Shown here piece after piece: positions 7,539-15,201 of a stretch of DNA of 35,989 nt; positions within the stretch are counted from its first letter, which is position 1; each line of letters begins with the position of its first letter. Below the pieces are notes generated by a model. It was not told the origin of the DNA. It worked only from the letters and a program-made list of their open reading frames with translations, and searched no databases. The position numbers and the translations under genes were made by a program. Origin of the DNA: Candidatus Hydrothermarchaeota archaeon (GTDB lineage Archaea > Hydrothermarchaeota > Hydrothermarchaeia > Hydrothermarchaeales > BMS3B); assembly GCA_015521615.1 (NCBI GenBank), contig WANW01000008.1:1-35989 (forward strand). The letters are read 5' to 3'.

Positions 7539-8073
7539 AAGAGTGCTGCTTTCCCTGATTTTGCTTTCGATGATTTCAGGTACGCTGCTCTATCTCAAGC
7601 TTCTGAGCCAGAGGTTAGATGTTTCATCATCCGGGAGTACGGGGTCAAATCTCCATGGGTCGTCCTATCTTCCCGAGCTGTACCTTAAGCCTGAACAGGT
7701 TAAAATTAGACCAAAAGAGAGCGCAGTTGTCAATGTAGTCCTTGTAAACGGCTCAAATGTAGCGGTTCTTGATATTGCCATTGAATATGACGGAAGAGTG
7801 ATCGAGGTGCTAAACGTAACTTCAAACTACAGCATTAACTACACCACCGGCTATATGCACGACCACTTTCTTAAAGATTTTCTGAAGCTGTACATATCTC
7901 CTGAGAGACACCTTGAAAATGACAGCATAGTGGCGAGCATCACAATACGTGGGGTGCATAAGGGTGAGAGTATCCTGAGCTTCTCCACCATTTCCATGCT
8001 GTATGATGAAAGAGGAGAATTAATAAATGGCGGCTTTTTTGGCATCGCAAAAGTTGTGGTGTCGGGTGAGTGA
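7519..8073 (+). CDS. Membrane-anchored or secreted cohesin-like protein
   Basis: This 184-aa protein starts with a basic N-terminus and a hydrophobic segment at about residues 8-28, which is either a signal peptide or an anchor. A Ser/Gly linker follows. From about residue 50 a beta-sandwich resembles a cohesin domain: K-P-E-Q-V-K-I-R-P-K-E-S-A-V-V-N-V-V, then a strand with I-A-I-E-Y-D-G-R-V-I-E-V, and a closing stretch with I-T-I-R-G-V-H-K-G-E. Cohesins bind dockerin modules or surface partners. ATG at 7519 follows AAGGTGGTG; GTG at 7516 is the alternative. Several N-x-S/T sequons fit an extracellular, possibly glycosylated protein. No dockerin is recognised in the window, so the partner is unknown. 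Confidence 0.68.
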   Translation: MSSRNIKRVLLSLILLSMISGTLLYLKLLSQRLDVSSSGSTGSNLHGSSYLPELYLKPEQVKIRPKESAVVNVVLVNGSNVAVLDIAIEYDGRVIEVLNVTSNYSINYTTGYMHDHFLKDFLKLYISPERHLENDSIVASITIRGVHKGESILSFSTISMLYDERGELINGGFFGIAKVVVSGE

Positions 8074-8093
8074 TGCTGTCTTATCCGGAACCA

Positions 8094-9773
8094 TCAGAGA
8101 TAATGTCCCGGAGCCGTTGACTCTGCGCAAACATATCTTTCCATCTCCCTCACCTCCCCATTTTTAAGCACCATGTACTTCGCGTATATCAGCCTGTCCT
8201 TCTCCAGACTCTTTCTGAACAGCCTCTCGACGATGAAGCCTCCATCCTCTTTTCTGGCTACGGTGTGAGACACAGGCGGCTCCTTTAGAATTATAAGTTC
8301 TCCTCCCATCTCCCGAGCCTTCTCCCTCATATCCCTCATGACTTCCTGGAGCTCCCCTTCCTTTACCTCGCGGTGCTCCCTACCATACCAGGAATTTGAA
8401 GTTTCATGAACCACAAAGCGCACATAATCTGCCGCTTCTTCCGGTGTATCTATGGGCGCAAACAGGAAGAACGCCTGCCGCCAGCCCTCCACGGCAAAGC
8501 CCACGTTGTTGTATTCGGCGACAAGACAACTGAGCTCATCCCCTCCGATGCGCCGGTATATAGGTCTGATAAGTCTGAAACCGTCTCTAAGTTTTAGACT
8601 CGGGTAGCGCTTTTTAATACTTTCCTCTGTTGAAATTGTTTTGAAATCCTCCTCCGATATTTCAAATTCCTCCTGAAGAACCGGGACTTCCTCGCCATTT
8701 ATGATAAGGCGCTTTCTGAGACCATCATATGTGACATTGTGTGGCGGGAAGAAGGCAGGAATCCTCGGGTAGAAGCGGGACCAGACTTCGATGTTCACCA
8801 GATATCCGTCTCTAATTTGTACTATATCAAGAAGTGCCTCGCATTTGCTTTTAACAAGAGGCTCCAATCCTTTGCTTATCCTAAATAAATCTTCAATTGT
8901 GTAGAAGTGAGAGTAGTAGAGGGAATTGTACGACTTGCCGTAGTATGACTCCACACCTCCGAGAGACATATTACCCCTTTCCATCCACTCAAGCTCATAC
9001 AGGGGGCTGAACAGGGCGGAGGAGTATTTCTTCGGCAGGTATTCTTTCAGTAGCCTGTTCCCGTCTTCTCCTGGTCTGAGCTTTCTGATATAGACTCTAA
9101 CCGCCTCCGCAACCTCTCCGCTTTCTTTTCTCCAGTAGGTCACAAACCTCTCCCCCCTCTTACCGCCGTAAAAGCTCTCGGGCTCTTCTGTTGAATTTGG
9201 TGGCGCTTCTACAACCCCCTCTTCACCCTTTACCCAGCCTTCAGGCAGGTAGAAGAAGCGCATACCTCCACCCTCAATAATCACCCTCCTGGCTACATCC
9301 ATAGCTTCGCTTTTCAGTATATCACCCTTTTTATCCTGCGAAATGTATGGATCGAGATTTGCAGTAAAGTTTCCTAATATCCCTCTATCTAAAGAGATGA
9401 ATGATGGCGGGTAGATTCTAAGCAAATTCTCTGGATATGTGAGTGAAATTATCCTTCTATCACCCACCTTCATGGGGATTATATTTCCATTTTCATCTTT
9501 TTGGTCCACGAAGATGATGGTTCGATAGCCGGTATTTACCACAAAATCGCTCCAATATACGTTCCTTACTTTTGGCTCTATCTTCTTCACTTCAATCGCC
9601 ACGTCGTAGTATCCGGTGGTAGAATTCTCCCGCACCTCTGCAAGTTTAAAATATACAAAGACAGGAGGAGAAGGCGGCGATGGTGGAGAAAAAATAATAT
9701 ACAGGAAGAGGGCAAAAACAGCAATTATAAAAACACCAACAACGCCAATAACTATTTTCAGGAATTTTCTCAT
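8094..9773 (-). CDS. Uncharacterised 559-aa protein with N-terminal membrane anchor
   Basis: A single hydrophobic segment at residues 6-29 is followed by a Ser-Pro-Pro repeat and a large domain predicted to face outside. The first part after the anchor (Y-Y-D-V-A-I-E-V-K-K-I, then W-S-D-F-V-V-N-T-G) is reminiscent of the beta-rich region of archaeal pilin-like proteins, but the match is weak. The rest is charged and aromatic-rich with only three Cys. No catalytic motif is recognised. The ATG at 9773 has a GAGGGGA site about 8 nt upstream. The gene is convergent with the cohesin-like gene and divergent from the zinc-ribbon gene. An envelope role is inferred from topology only. Confidence 0.75.
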   Translation of the reverse strand: MRKFLKIVIGVVGVFIIAVFALFLYIIFSPPSPPSPPVFVYFKLAEVRENSTTGYYDVAIEVKKIEPKVRNVYWSDFVVNTGYRTIIFVDQKDENGNIIPMKVGDRRIISLTYPENLLRIYPPSFISLDRGILGNFTANLDPYISQDKKGDILKSEAMDVARRVIIEGGGMRFFYLPEGWVKGEEGVVEAPPNSTEEPESFYGGKRGERFVTYWRKESGEVAEAVRVYIRKLRPGEDGNRLLKEYLPKKYSSALFSPLYELEWMERGNMSLGGVESYYGKSYNSLYYSHFYTIEDLFRISKGLEPLVKSKCEALLDIVQIRDGYLVNIEVWSRFYPRIPAFFPPHNVTYDGLRKRLIINGEEVPVLQEEFEISEEDFKTISTEESIKKRYPSLKLRDGFRLIRPIYRRIGGDELSCLVAEYNNVGFAVEGWRQAFFLFAPIDTPEEAADYVRFVVHETSNSWYGREHREVKEGELQEVMRDMREKAREMGGELIILKEPPVSHTVARKEDGGFIVERLFRKSLEKDRLIYAKYMVLKNGEVREMERYVCAESTAPGHYL

Positions 9774-10084
9774 CGCTTTGTCCCCTCATAAATCCTGAAT
9801 TATGTGTTGAATTTGAAAAATTACTGCTATATTCAACTTTATCGCTTCATTCGCCATCATAATATTGCCCCCTGAATGCAGGACAATACATAAACATCCT
9901 CTGTAACTATGTTGATATTTATATTTTTCGTCAAGTTAAATAACTAAGGCTAATAACATAAATTTGCTGTAAAATCGGAATACCACAAAATTTTATTTAC
10001 AAATTACGTCGGTTTGTATTATTACCTGTGCGCATAAACCACAAACTTTTTATATGAGGATTGTTCTATAAATGAAATCTGTGT
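9774..10084. other. AT-rich divergent intergenic region, 311 bp
   Basis: No open reading frame or RNA gene is recognisable. The right end carries the TATA box of the zinc-ribbon gene and the left end the leader of the 559-aa protein gene. A 7-bp inverted repeat, GTTGAAT at 9806-9812 and ATTCAAC at 9831-9837, is present but short enough to be chance. Confidence 0.6.
10047..10055 (+). promoter_or_regulatory. TATA box of the zinc-ribbon/winged-helix gene
   Basis: TTTTTATAT lies about 30 bp before the ATG at 10085. The predicted transcription start is near 10078, giving a leader of only a few bases, and no Shine-Dalgarno site is present. Confidence 0.6.
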
Positions 10085-11179
10085 ATGTTCTGCTCTAATT
10101 GTGGAGTAGAAGTGGAAGAAACAGATAATTTTTGTTATAATTGTGGACATAAGTTGAAGTTTAGAGCTTCTTCTAAAAGTACGGAGAAGAAAGCGCAAAA
10201 GTCTGTTAGCAAGGTTAAACCTGCTAAATCCCCATCCCGGAGCAAAGCTAAAAGTAAGATAAAGCTGAAATGCTTAATTCAGGGGATGAATAAAAAATTC
10301 AAGCCTAACGGCTCCTACAGGCGTTACAGTCTCGGGAAGGTCACCCTCGAAGAGGCTCTTGAGTATCTCAGAAAGATGCCTAAAAGGGAGGATTTTCCGC
10401 CAAAACTTTTGAAGAGGATTAAAAATATGGAGGATGTGTGTGTACCACATTTAATCTTCTCAAATACCTACACTCTTACCTTTTTCACGTCAGATGGTAA
10501 GTCAATAGAGGTGATAACCGAGGACTTCAAGGAACTTGCAGGATTTGAATTTAAGGGGAAAAGCTCTACCGAGTTAATTGCGGTTGACGTCAGCAGAGAG
10601 GAAGCAGAGGAAATTCTGAGGGATTTCTTCCAGAAGGTGGAGAAGATAAAGGCGCTGAAGCTGAGGCTTACCCCGCTTCAGCTGTCGATAATGACAGCAA
10701 TAGAAAACGGGATGAGCAACTCCCGCGCCATAGCTGCGATTGCTGGAGTAGAGCAGAGCGAAGTGAAAGATGAGATAAGGCGGCTTCTGGACAGGGATTA
10801 TATCAGGCTAAGGAAGAAGGGCTTTATAAGAAAGAAGTACTGGTATGAGCTTACTCCAACGGGAGAGAACATCCTTACGAGAGATAGAAGAAAGGTTGAA
10901 AAAGCGGCGGTTGATGATGAAGATATTTTGAAGAATTTTGCGATGCTCTACTGGGTAATGTATTCCATGAATGTTGCTTCAGATACCATCTCTGCGGATC
11001 AGATCGTCGATACCATCGGTGAACCTCCAGACCAAGTAGAGGAAGTGGTTGCGGTACCTGAAGACATGGCATACGATGTTGATGTAGATGTGGGCGGATA
11101 TGGTGGATATGGTGGCGATGATGGCGGCGATGGAGACGGTGGAGATGGAGGGGACGGAGGCGGTGACGGGGGGTGGTAG
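10085..11179 (+). CDS. Zinc-ribbon / winged-helix protein with Gly-Asp-rich tail
   Basis: This 364-aa cytoplasmic protein has an N-terminal zinc ribbon (C3-x2-C6, C17-x2-C20) and a Lys/Ser-rich linker to about residue 60. A mixed domain of unknown type spans about 60-190. A winged helix at about 195-262 is recognised by L-T-P-L-Q-L-S-I-M-T-A-I, an internal A-I-A-A-I-A-G-V helix, and a wing ending in Y-E-L-T-P-T-G-E-N-I-L. The last 30 residues are almost only Gly, Asp and Tyr. A DNA- or RNA-binding role is inferred. It is followed by a lipoprotein gene whose start overlaps the tail in another frame. The initial AT-rich codons differ from the GC-rich tail. The Gly/Asp tail could bind metal or stay disordered. 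No homologue is named with confidence. Confidence 0.78.
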   Translation: MFCSNCGVEVEETDNFCYNCGHKLKFRASSKSTEKKAQKSVSKVKPAKSPSRSKAKSKIKLKCLIQGMNKKFKPNGSYRRYSLGKVTLEEALEYLRKMPKREDFPPKLLKRIKNMEDVCVPHLIFSNTYTLTFFTSDGKSIEVITEDFKELAGFEFKGKSSTELIAVDVSREEAEEILRDFFQKVEKIKALKLRLTPLQLSIMTAIENGMSNSRAIAAIAGVEQSEVKDEIRRLLDRDYIRLRKKGFIRKKYWYELTPTGENILTRDRRKVEKAAVDDEDILKNFAMLYWVMYSMNVASDTISADQIVDTIGEPPDQVEEVVAVPEDMAYDVDVDVGGYGGYGGDDGGDGDGGDGGDGGGDGGW

Positions 11180-13511
11180 AAGGGATGTAAAGGTAGTATT
11201 TATTTTGCTTTTGATTTCTGCTATTTTGCCAGTTATTCTTCTGAGTGGCTGTGCAGGCAGTGGGGATGAGTTTGAGGAGGAGATAATACTCGAAAAAACA
11301 ATAACTCCGGATAAGACACAGATTGTAGAATTTGATGGGGGAAGTGTTACAATACCTTTTGGAACAATCAACAAGAATGATACCCTGAGAGTAGCGGTTG
11401 TAAAAAAGGCACCAGAACCGGAAGGAGCTAAAATATTAAGAGCATACAACATAGATTTGAGTAAGACAGAGAATCTCAACGGGTATATTGAGATAAAGCT
11501 CAAATATGCCGCTCCAGCCAAAAATGTTGTGGCTCTGACCTACGACGAATCTTCTAAGAGATGGGTGGGGGCGTTATACAGGATAGTGGATGACGACATA
11601 ATCATATACACTCCACACCTCTCCTATTTTGCCACAGCGGTGGTGACTCATGAGTCAGGACCTATGGCGAAGATAGACTTAGACCTCGTATCAGCGGGCA
11701 GCATCTCAATGGATAAGGATAAAGTGCTGGCTGTAATGCAGGAGTACGTGAACAACCACTACACACCGGGTCCAAACGCCTACAGGGCAGGATGGGACGC
11801 GGCGATGGAGTATTTTGGAGTTGCGGGTGCGGCATCAACCTACACCCAGCATGGGCTTGGTGTACAGAAACTCGATAAAATCAACACGTTGGCTACCCAC
11901 CTGGGGGTTGCTTTTGCATTTATACAGTACGGCTGGGATTTGTATGAGGGAAATGTGGAGAGTGGAACAATTGACTTTATGAAGAACATGATGTACTCTG
12001 CGGTAGGTGAATTCGGCTCTGCAGCATTGCAGCTTAGCTTTGTTGGTGTATTTGCTATAGATTACTCTCTAACAAAGTTCATTGTAACTACCATAACAGA
12101 TAGGGAGAAGATATATGAAGAAGCCTATAAGCTGTACTACCAGAGGGAAAAGAAGAAGAGTGCAAGAGAGTGGTATAACGACTTTTACAAAGCATACCGG
12201 GAGAGCAGAACTCCCGCAGAACTAAAGGCAAAAATTAATGCCTTAATAAACGATTATGTTTACGATTTCTGGAAGGATGAAAGTAGAGTTGCTCTCTATC
12301 AGAGCGAGGTTATGGCACACGGCTGGAGCGGTGGCGGCGGGCTGAATGAGGCTCTCAAAAAGAGAATATCAGAAAACCACAGAGCAGAGTTGATAAATTC
12401 TCTGCAGCCAGTATTTTTAAGACTTGAAAAGCAGATTTTACTCGAAATGCAGGTAAAAGCCACCAGACAATTAAAGAAATTGGCAAAAGAATTGAATCAG
12501 GTGTATACAATAAATGTAAAAGTAAATGGTCCAAAGGATTTTGTTTCGGGGCTCAAAGTTTATATTCCGGTGAAGGCGGGTGATCAGGAGCAGTGGAGCT
12601 GGGAAACTGATGAGAGCGGAGAGTGCATCATCAGGTTTACCCTTTACGGGCTAATGAGATCACAGGCTGACAACAAGGTCGTGCTTGTAACAAAGGACGG
12701 AGATAAGATTGAACAGAAGTTCAGGCTTTCTTCTCAAAACATAGATGTAGTTTTTGACATGGGCAGCAGTATTCAGGTGAGCTTGACGCCAGAGAGAGTT
12801 GCGCCCGGGGGCAGGGTCAGGATAAGCGTTCAGGTTGAACCACCTGCCGAAACTCCACTGGAAATCAAGATAAAGAACATAGAAACCGGCTACGGAGAGA
12901 ATTCCAAGCCGATAAGGGTAAGTACGGACAAAAACGGCAGATACGAGCAAAACTTCATTATAACTCCGAATGATGTGGAAAAGAAGGCCGGGAAGAATGT
13001 GGTTGTGGTCACTGCACCTGAGCTTGAGGTGCAGGGGTCCGCAACCTTTGAGATCATAAAGCCGGAGATAACCGTTACCGTAACGCCGGCAACTGTTAAG
13101 CCGGGTGAGACCGTAGTTATAAAGGCGAGGATTGAGCCGCCCGGGAGGTATAAGGCAAGACTTTACATCGTGAACACGCATAGCGGTGCAAGCTACAGCG
13201 ATACAAAATACACGGACAGCAACGGAAATTTCAGATACCGGCTGGAGATATATGCAACAAACATCGAGAAGAAGCTCGGGACAAACATCGTCAGTGTTGA
13301 GATACCGGAGCTGGGGGTTAAGGGTACCGCACGCTTTGTTATTAAGGCAGAGGTAGCGCCAACACCCCAGCCCACGCCAAAGCCCACTCCAAAACCCACT
13401 CCAAAGCCAACGCAGACACCTGCTCCGACGCCCAAGCCGACTCCTCAGCCTACACAAGCGCCAGGAACTGGGTGCTCACCTGAAAAGAGGGCTGAAATCC
13501 TATGCTTTTAA
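11163..13511 (+). CDS. Large Ig-repeat lipoprotein with Pro-Thr stalk
   Basis: From GTG 11163 the protein is 782 aa. It has a type II signal: R6-R7, a hydrophobic stretch from 11 to 27, and lipobox L-L-S-G-C with Cys30. Residues 40-160 resemble a ZU5-like beta domain (S-V-T-I-P-F-G-T). A helical middle region runs to about 460. Three beta-sandwich domains follow; the last two are tandem repeats (S-L-T-P-E-R-V-A-P-G-G / T-V-T-P-A-T-V-K-P-G-E, each ending in a V-K/Q-G-T/S-A-R/T-F strand). A Pro-Thr stalk and a short Cys-containing end complete it. GGAGG at about 11155 precedes the GTG. An in-frame ATG at 11145 is possible. It overlaps the previous gene by 17 bp. It is probably a surface protein; the ligand is unknown. 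Confidence 0.78.
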   Translation: MTGGGRRDVKVVFILLLISAILPVILLSGCAGSGDEFEEEIILEKTITPDKTQIVEFDGGSVTIPFGTINKNDTLRVAVVKKAPEPEGAKILRAYNIDLSKTENLNGYIEIKLKYAAPAKNVVALTYDESSKRWVGALYRIVDDDIIIYTPHLSYFATAVVTHESGPMAKIDLDLVSAGSISMDKDKVLAVMQEYVNNHYTPGPNAYRAGWDAAMEYFGVAGAASTYTQHGLGVQKLDKINTLATHLGVAFAFIQYGWDLYEGNVESGTIDFMKNMMYSAVGEFGSAALQLSFVGVFAIDYSLTKFIVTTITDREKIYEEAYKLYYQREKKKSAREWYNDFYKAYRESRTPAELKAKINALINDYVYDFWKDESRVALYQSEVMAHGWSGGGGLNEALKKRISENHRAELINSLQPVFLRLEKQILLEMQVKATRQLKKLAKELNQVYTINVKVNGPKDFVSGLKVYIPVKAGDQEQWSWETDESGECIIRFTLYGLMRSQADNKVVLVTKDGDKIEQKFRLSSQNIDVVFDMGSSIQVSLTPERVAPGGRVRISVQVEPPAETPLEIKIKNIETGYGENSKPIRVSTDKNGRYEQNFIITPNDVEKKAGKNVVVVTAPELEVQGSATFEIIKPEITVTVTPATVKPGETVVIKARIEPPGRYKARLYIVNTHSGASYSDTKYTDSNGNFRYRLEIYATNIEKKLGTNIVSVEIPELGVKGTARFVIKAEVAPTPQPTPKPTPKPTPKPTQTPAPTPKPTPQPTQAPGTGCSPEKRAEILCF
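13359..13463 (+). repeat. Pro-Thr repeat coding region of the lipoprotein
   Basis: About 35 codons encode P-T-P-K / P-T-P-Q type tetrapeptides in tandem. The DNA copies differ at third positions, so the repeat is old or selected at protein level. Such stretches are typical extended stalks, often glycosylated, in surface proteins. Confidence 0.85.
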
Positions 13512-13529
13512 ACGCATAGAAATGTAACT

Positions 13530-14528
13530 ATGGCGGAAAAAGCCTCAACTACTTATATGCAGAAGCAATGGGAATACGAGCTACTTTACTGGATAAACTC
13601 GCTGCACCTTACCAGAGGCGCCCGTGTGGCTGTCAGCACGGCTGATGGCGGAATCTACATGTTCAACGCAGACGGCGAGCTTCTGTGGGATTATGAAGCA
13701 GAGGACAGCATCCGTGCGATGGCTGTGGTGGAAGATGCATCCTGCATCGCCGCAGGCACAGACGGCGGGGAGGTGCTCCTACTCAGCAACCGCGGAAAGC
13801 TTATCTGGTGCCATGAGCTTGAAAGCAGGGTCGGCTTCGTCTCCGTCCCGTCGGATGGGTCTTTTGTAGCCGCAGATGCAGGTGGCTGGCTCTACGTCTT
13901 CAGCAGACGCGGAAAACTCCTGTGGAGTAGCAAGGTTGCCCGGAGCGTTGATTCGGTATCTGCATCGGCAAACGGCTCATGCATAGCTGTGGGAGCCAGA
14001 AACCTGAGCAGCGGTAAGGTTTGCCTTTTCGACAGGCATGGAGATGTGCTCTGGGAGCGGAAGACCGGCTGGAGCTTAGCCGGAAGCGTGAAGGTTGCAG
14101 CCTCTCAGAGGGGGATGCTGATTGCCGCGGGCTCATTGCACGGGGTAAGAATGTTCGACGCGGGTGGTGAGTGTCTGTGGTACTACGAAACTGGAGGCAG
14201 CGTTGAGGATTTAGTCTTCTCTCCGGACGGCAACTACGGGGTTGCCGGTACCCTCGATGGGGCGGTTTATTTATTTAGCAAAGATGGAATGGTGTGGAGC
14301 AGAAAACTTAAAAGCTCAATCCGGGCGGTTGGGATTTCAGAAGCAGGCTGCAGCGTGGCGGCTCTGGACAACAGTTTCATTTACCTGTTTGATAGGGAGG
14401 GTGAGATTCTCTGGGAGAAGAAGACATACGGGAGCATTTGCAGTATAGACATTTCACGCGACGGCTCGTGCATTGCTGTGGGTTCTGAGGATGGTATTGT
14501 GTACATGTTTTCAAGGAGAAGAACCTGA
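13530..14528 (+). CDS. Cytoplasmic PQQ-like/WD-type beta-propeller protein
   Basis: This 332-aa protein is built of about seven repeats of 38-42 residues. Each has a hydrophobic strand ending C-I-A-A/V-G, then D/G-G-x-V/I-Y-L/M-F, then D/R-x-x-G-E/K-L/I-L-W. Examples lie near residues 35-55, 75-95, 115-135, 155-180, 235-255 and 310-328. This is the signature of a closed beta-propeller used as a protein-binding platform. No signal peptide, membrane helix or catalytic motif is seen, so it is probably cytoplasmic, unlike its lipoprotein neighbour 18 bp upstream. The ATG at 13530 lacks a ribosome-binding site; ATG at 13557 is an alternative. Co-transcription with the lipoprotein is likely from spacing. 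The partner is unknown. Confidence 0.82.
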   Translation: MAEKASTTYMQKQWEYELLYWINSLHLTRGARVAVSTADGGIYMFNADGELLWDYEAEDSIRAMAVVEDASCIAAGTDGGEVLLLSNRGKLIWCHELESRVGFVSVPSDGSFVAADAGGWLYVFSRRGKLLWSSKVARSVDSVSASANGSCIAVGARNLSSGKVCLFDRHGDVLWERKTGWSLAGSVKVAASQRGMLIAAGSLHGVRMFDAGGECLWYYETGGSVEDLVFSPDGNYGVAGTLDGAVYLFSKDGMVWSRKLKSSIRAVGISEAGCSVAALDNSFIYLFDREGEILWEKKTYGSICSIDISRDGSCIAVGSEDGIVYMFSRRRT

Positions 14529-14550
14529 GAAATCACTGAGTGATGTTCTC
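14527..14550. terminator. Imperfect palindrome between convergent genes, possible bidirectional terminator
   Basis: GAGAAATCACT and AGTGATGTTCTC flank a central G, giving an 11-bp stem with one bulged base. It begins in the stop codon of the propeller gene and lies before the stop of the HxlR gene. A T-rich CGTTTTAATTT follows at 14561-14571. In archaea the T-rich stretch matters more than the hairpin, so the terminator role is tentative. Confidence 0.4.
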
Positions 14551-14570
14551 CACGTGGGCACGTTTTAATT

Positions 14571-14879
14571 TCAGCGCAGCAGCCACTTCTCGCCCCACCT
14601 TCGCAGCGCATTCTCAAGCTCGCGCAGCTCCTCGCCCTTCTCGGTGAGGGAATACTCCACCCTTATTGGGGAGTTGTAAACCTTTCTTTTCACAATCCCC
14701 TGCAGCTCAAGCTCTTTTAAGCACTTGGAGAGGGTTTTTGAGGAAATCGCCCCCAGGCTGCGCTTGAGTTCATTAAAGCCCTTCGGTCCGTCAAAGAGGA
14801 AGTGGACTATTGCCAGGTGCCACTTTTTGCCAAGAATGTTTATAGCCTCCACCACAGGGCAAACTTCCCTCTGCCTCAT
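14571..14879 (-). CDS. HxlR-family winged-helix transcription regulator
   Basis: This 102-aa protein shows the family pattern: C7-P-V-V-E-A-I-N-I-L-G-K-K-W near the N-terminus, then G-F-N-E-L-K-R-S-L, a recognition helix with S-S-K-T-L-S-K-C-L-K-E-L, and a wing ending in V-E-Y-S-L-T-E-K-G-E-E-L. Cys7 aligns with the cysteine used for redox sensing in HypR-like members. The gene is divergent from the CDGSH and DsbA-like genes and shares a 99-bp intergenic region with them, so it probably controls that pair and itself. The signal could be oxidative or disulfide stress, which is inference. Confidence 0.88.
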   Translation of the reverse strand: MRQREVCPVVEAINILGKKWHLAIVHFLFDGPKGFNELKRSLGAISSKTLSKCLKELELQGIVKRKVYNSPIRVEYSLTEKGEELRELENALRRWGEKWLLR

Positions 14880-14901
14880 CTAAATCACCATCCGGAAATC
14901 T

Positions 14902-14932
14902 GGTTACATCTGGGTTACGTTAAGTATAAATA
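14902..14932. promoter_or_regulatory. Divergent promoter with GGTTAC direct repeat, candidate HxlR site
   Basis: GTATAAATA at 14924-14932 can serve as TATA box for the CDGSH gene and, read on the other strand (TATTTATAC), for the HxlR gene. GGTTAC occurs at 14902-14907 and again at 14913-14918, 11 bp apart or one helical turn. The repeats lie just upstream of the TATA box for the rightward gene and near the predicted start for the leftward gene. Confidence 0.45.
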
Positions 14933-14978
14933 CTTTTCTATGGAAACCAGGTATAAAAAGGAAATTGGAGGTGAAAGC

Positions 14979-15176
14979 GTGCCAAGGCTGGTAAAGCTGG
15001 AAGGAAGGGAACCGAAGGTAATAACCGAGGAGGAGGCGAAGTTTCCCATAGGGATATGCACCTGCGGCTTGAGCTCAAACTTCCCCTTCTGCGACGGCTC
15101 CCACAAGCGCTGCGCAGACGAGGAGGAGGGCTCGCTCTATGTATACGACGCAAACTCCAGGGTGAGGGTAAAGTAA
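14979..15176 (+). CDS. CDGSH-type [2Fe-2S] protein
   Basis: This 65-aa protein matches the mitoNEET/CDGSH motif exactly: C27-T-C29, S32, P36, then C38-D-G-S-H42. The three Cys and one His ligate a redox-active and labile [2Fe-2S] cluster. It is a minimal single-domain form without membrane anchor. The start is GTG at 14979, with GGAGGTGA at 14967-14974 ahead of it. A longer in-frame reading from ATG 14940 would run through that site. It is the first gene of a pair with the DsbA-like protein 25 bp downstream and is divergent from the HxlR regulator. A role in redox sensing or cluster transfer is inferred. Confidence 0.92.
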   Translation: MPRLVKLEGREPKVITEEEAKFPIGICTCGLSSNFPFCDGSHKRCADEEEGSLYVYDANSRVRVK

Positions 15177-15201
15177 CCTCCCCTTCTCTCAGCGGGGTAA
15201 A

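Noticed and set aside
9806-9837. GTTGAAT/ATTCAAC inverted repeat in the AT-rich intergenic region
   Set aside because: Seven-base arms with an 18-bp loop in AT-rich DNA are likely by chance, and no promoter overlaps it.
11088-11162. Upstream extension of the lipoprotein to the ATG at 11088
   Set aside because: It would put a repetitive Met-rich stretch before the signal peptide; it only mirrors the Gly/Asp repeat of the other frame.
12660-13457. A 265-codon leftward frame inside the lipoprotein gene, repeat-rich
   Set aside because: The repeats are the complement of the Pro-Thr and Ig-repeat coding sequence, and no start signal is seen.
13501-13518. TATGC/GCATA hairpin after the lipoprotein stop
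   Set aside because: Five-bp stem with an 8-base loop is too weak to call a terminator, and the next gene is only 18 bp away.
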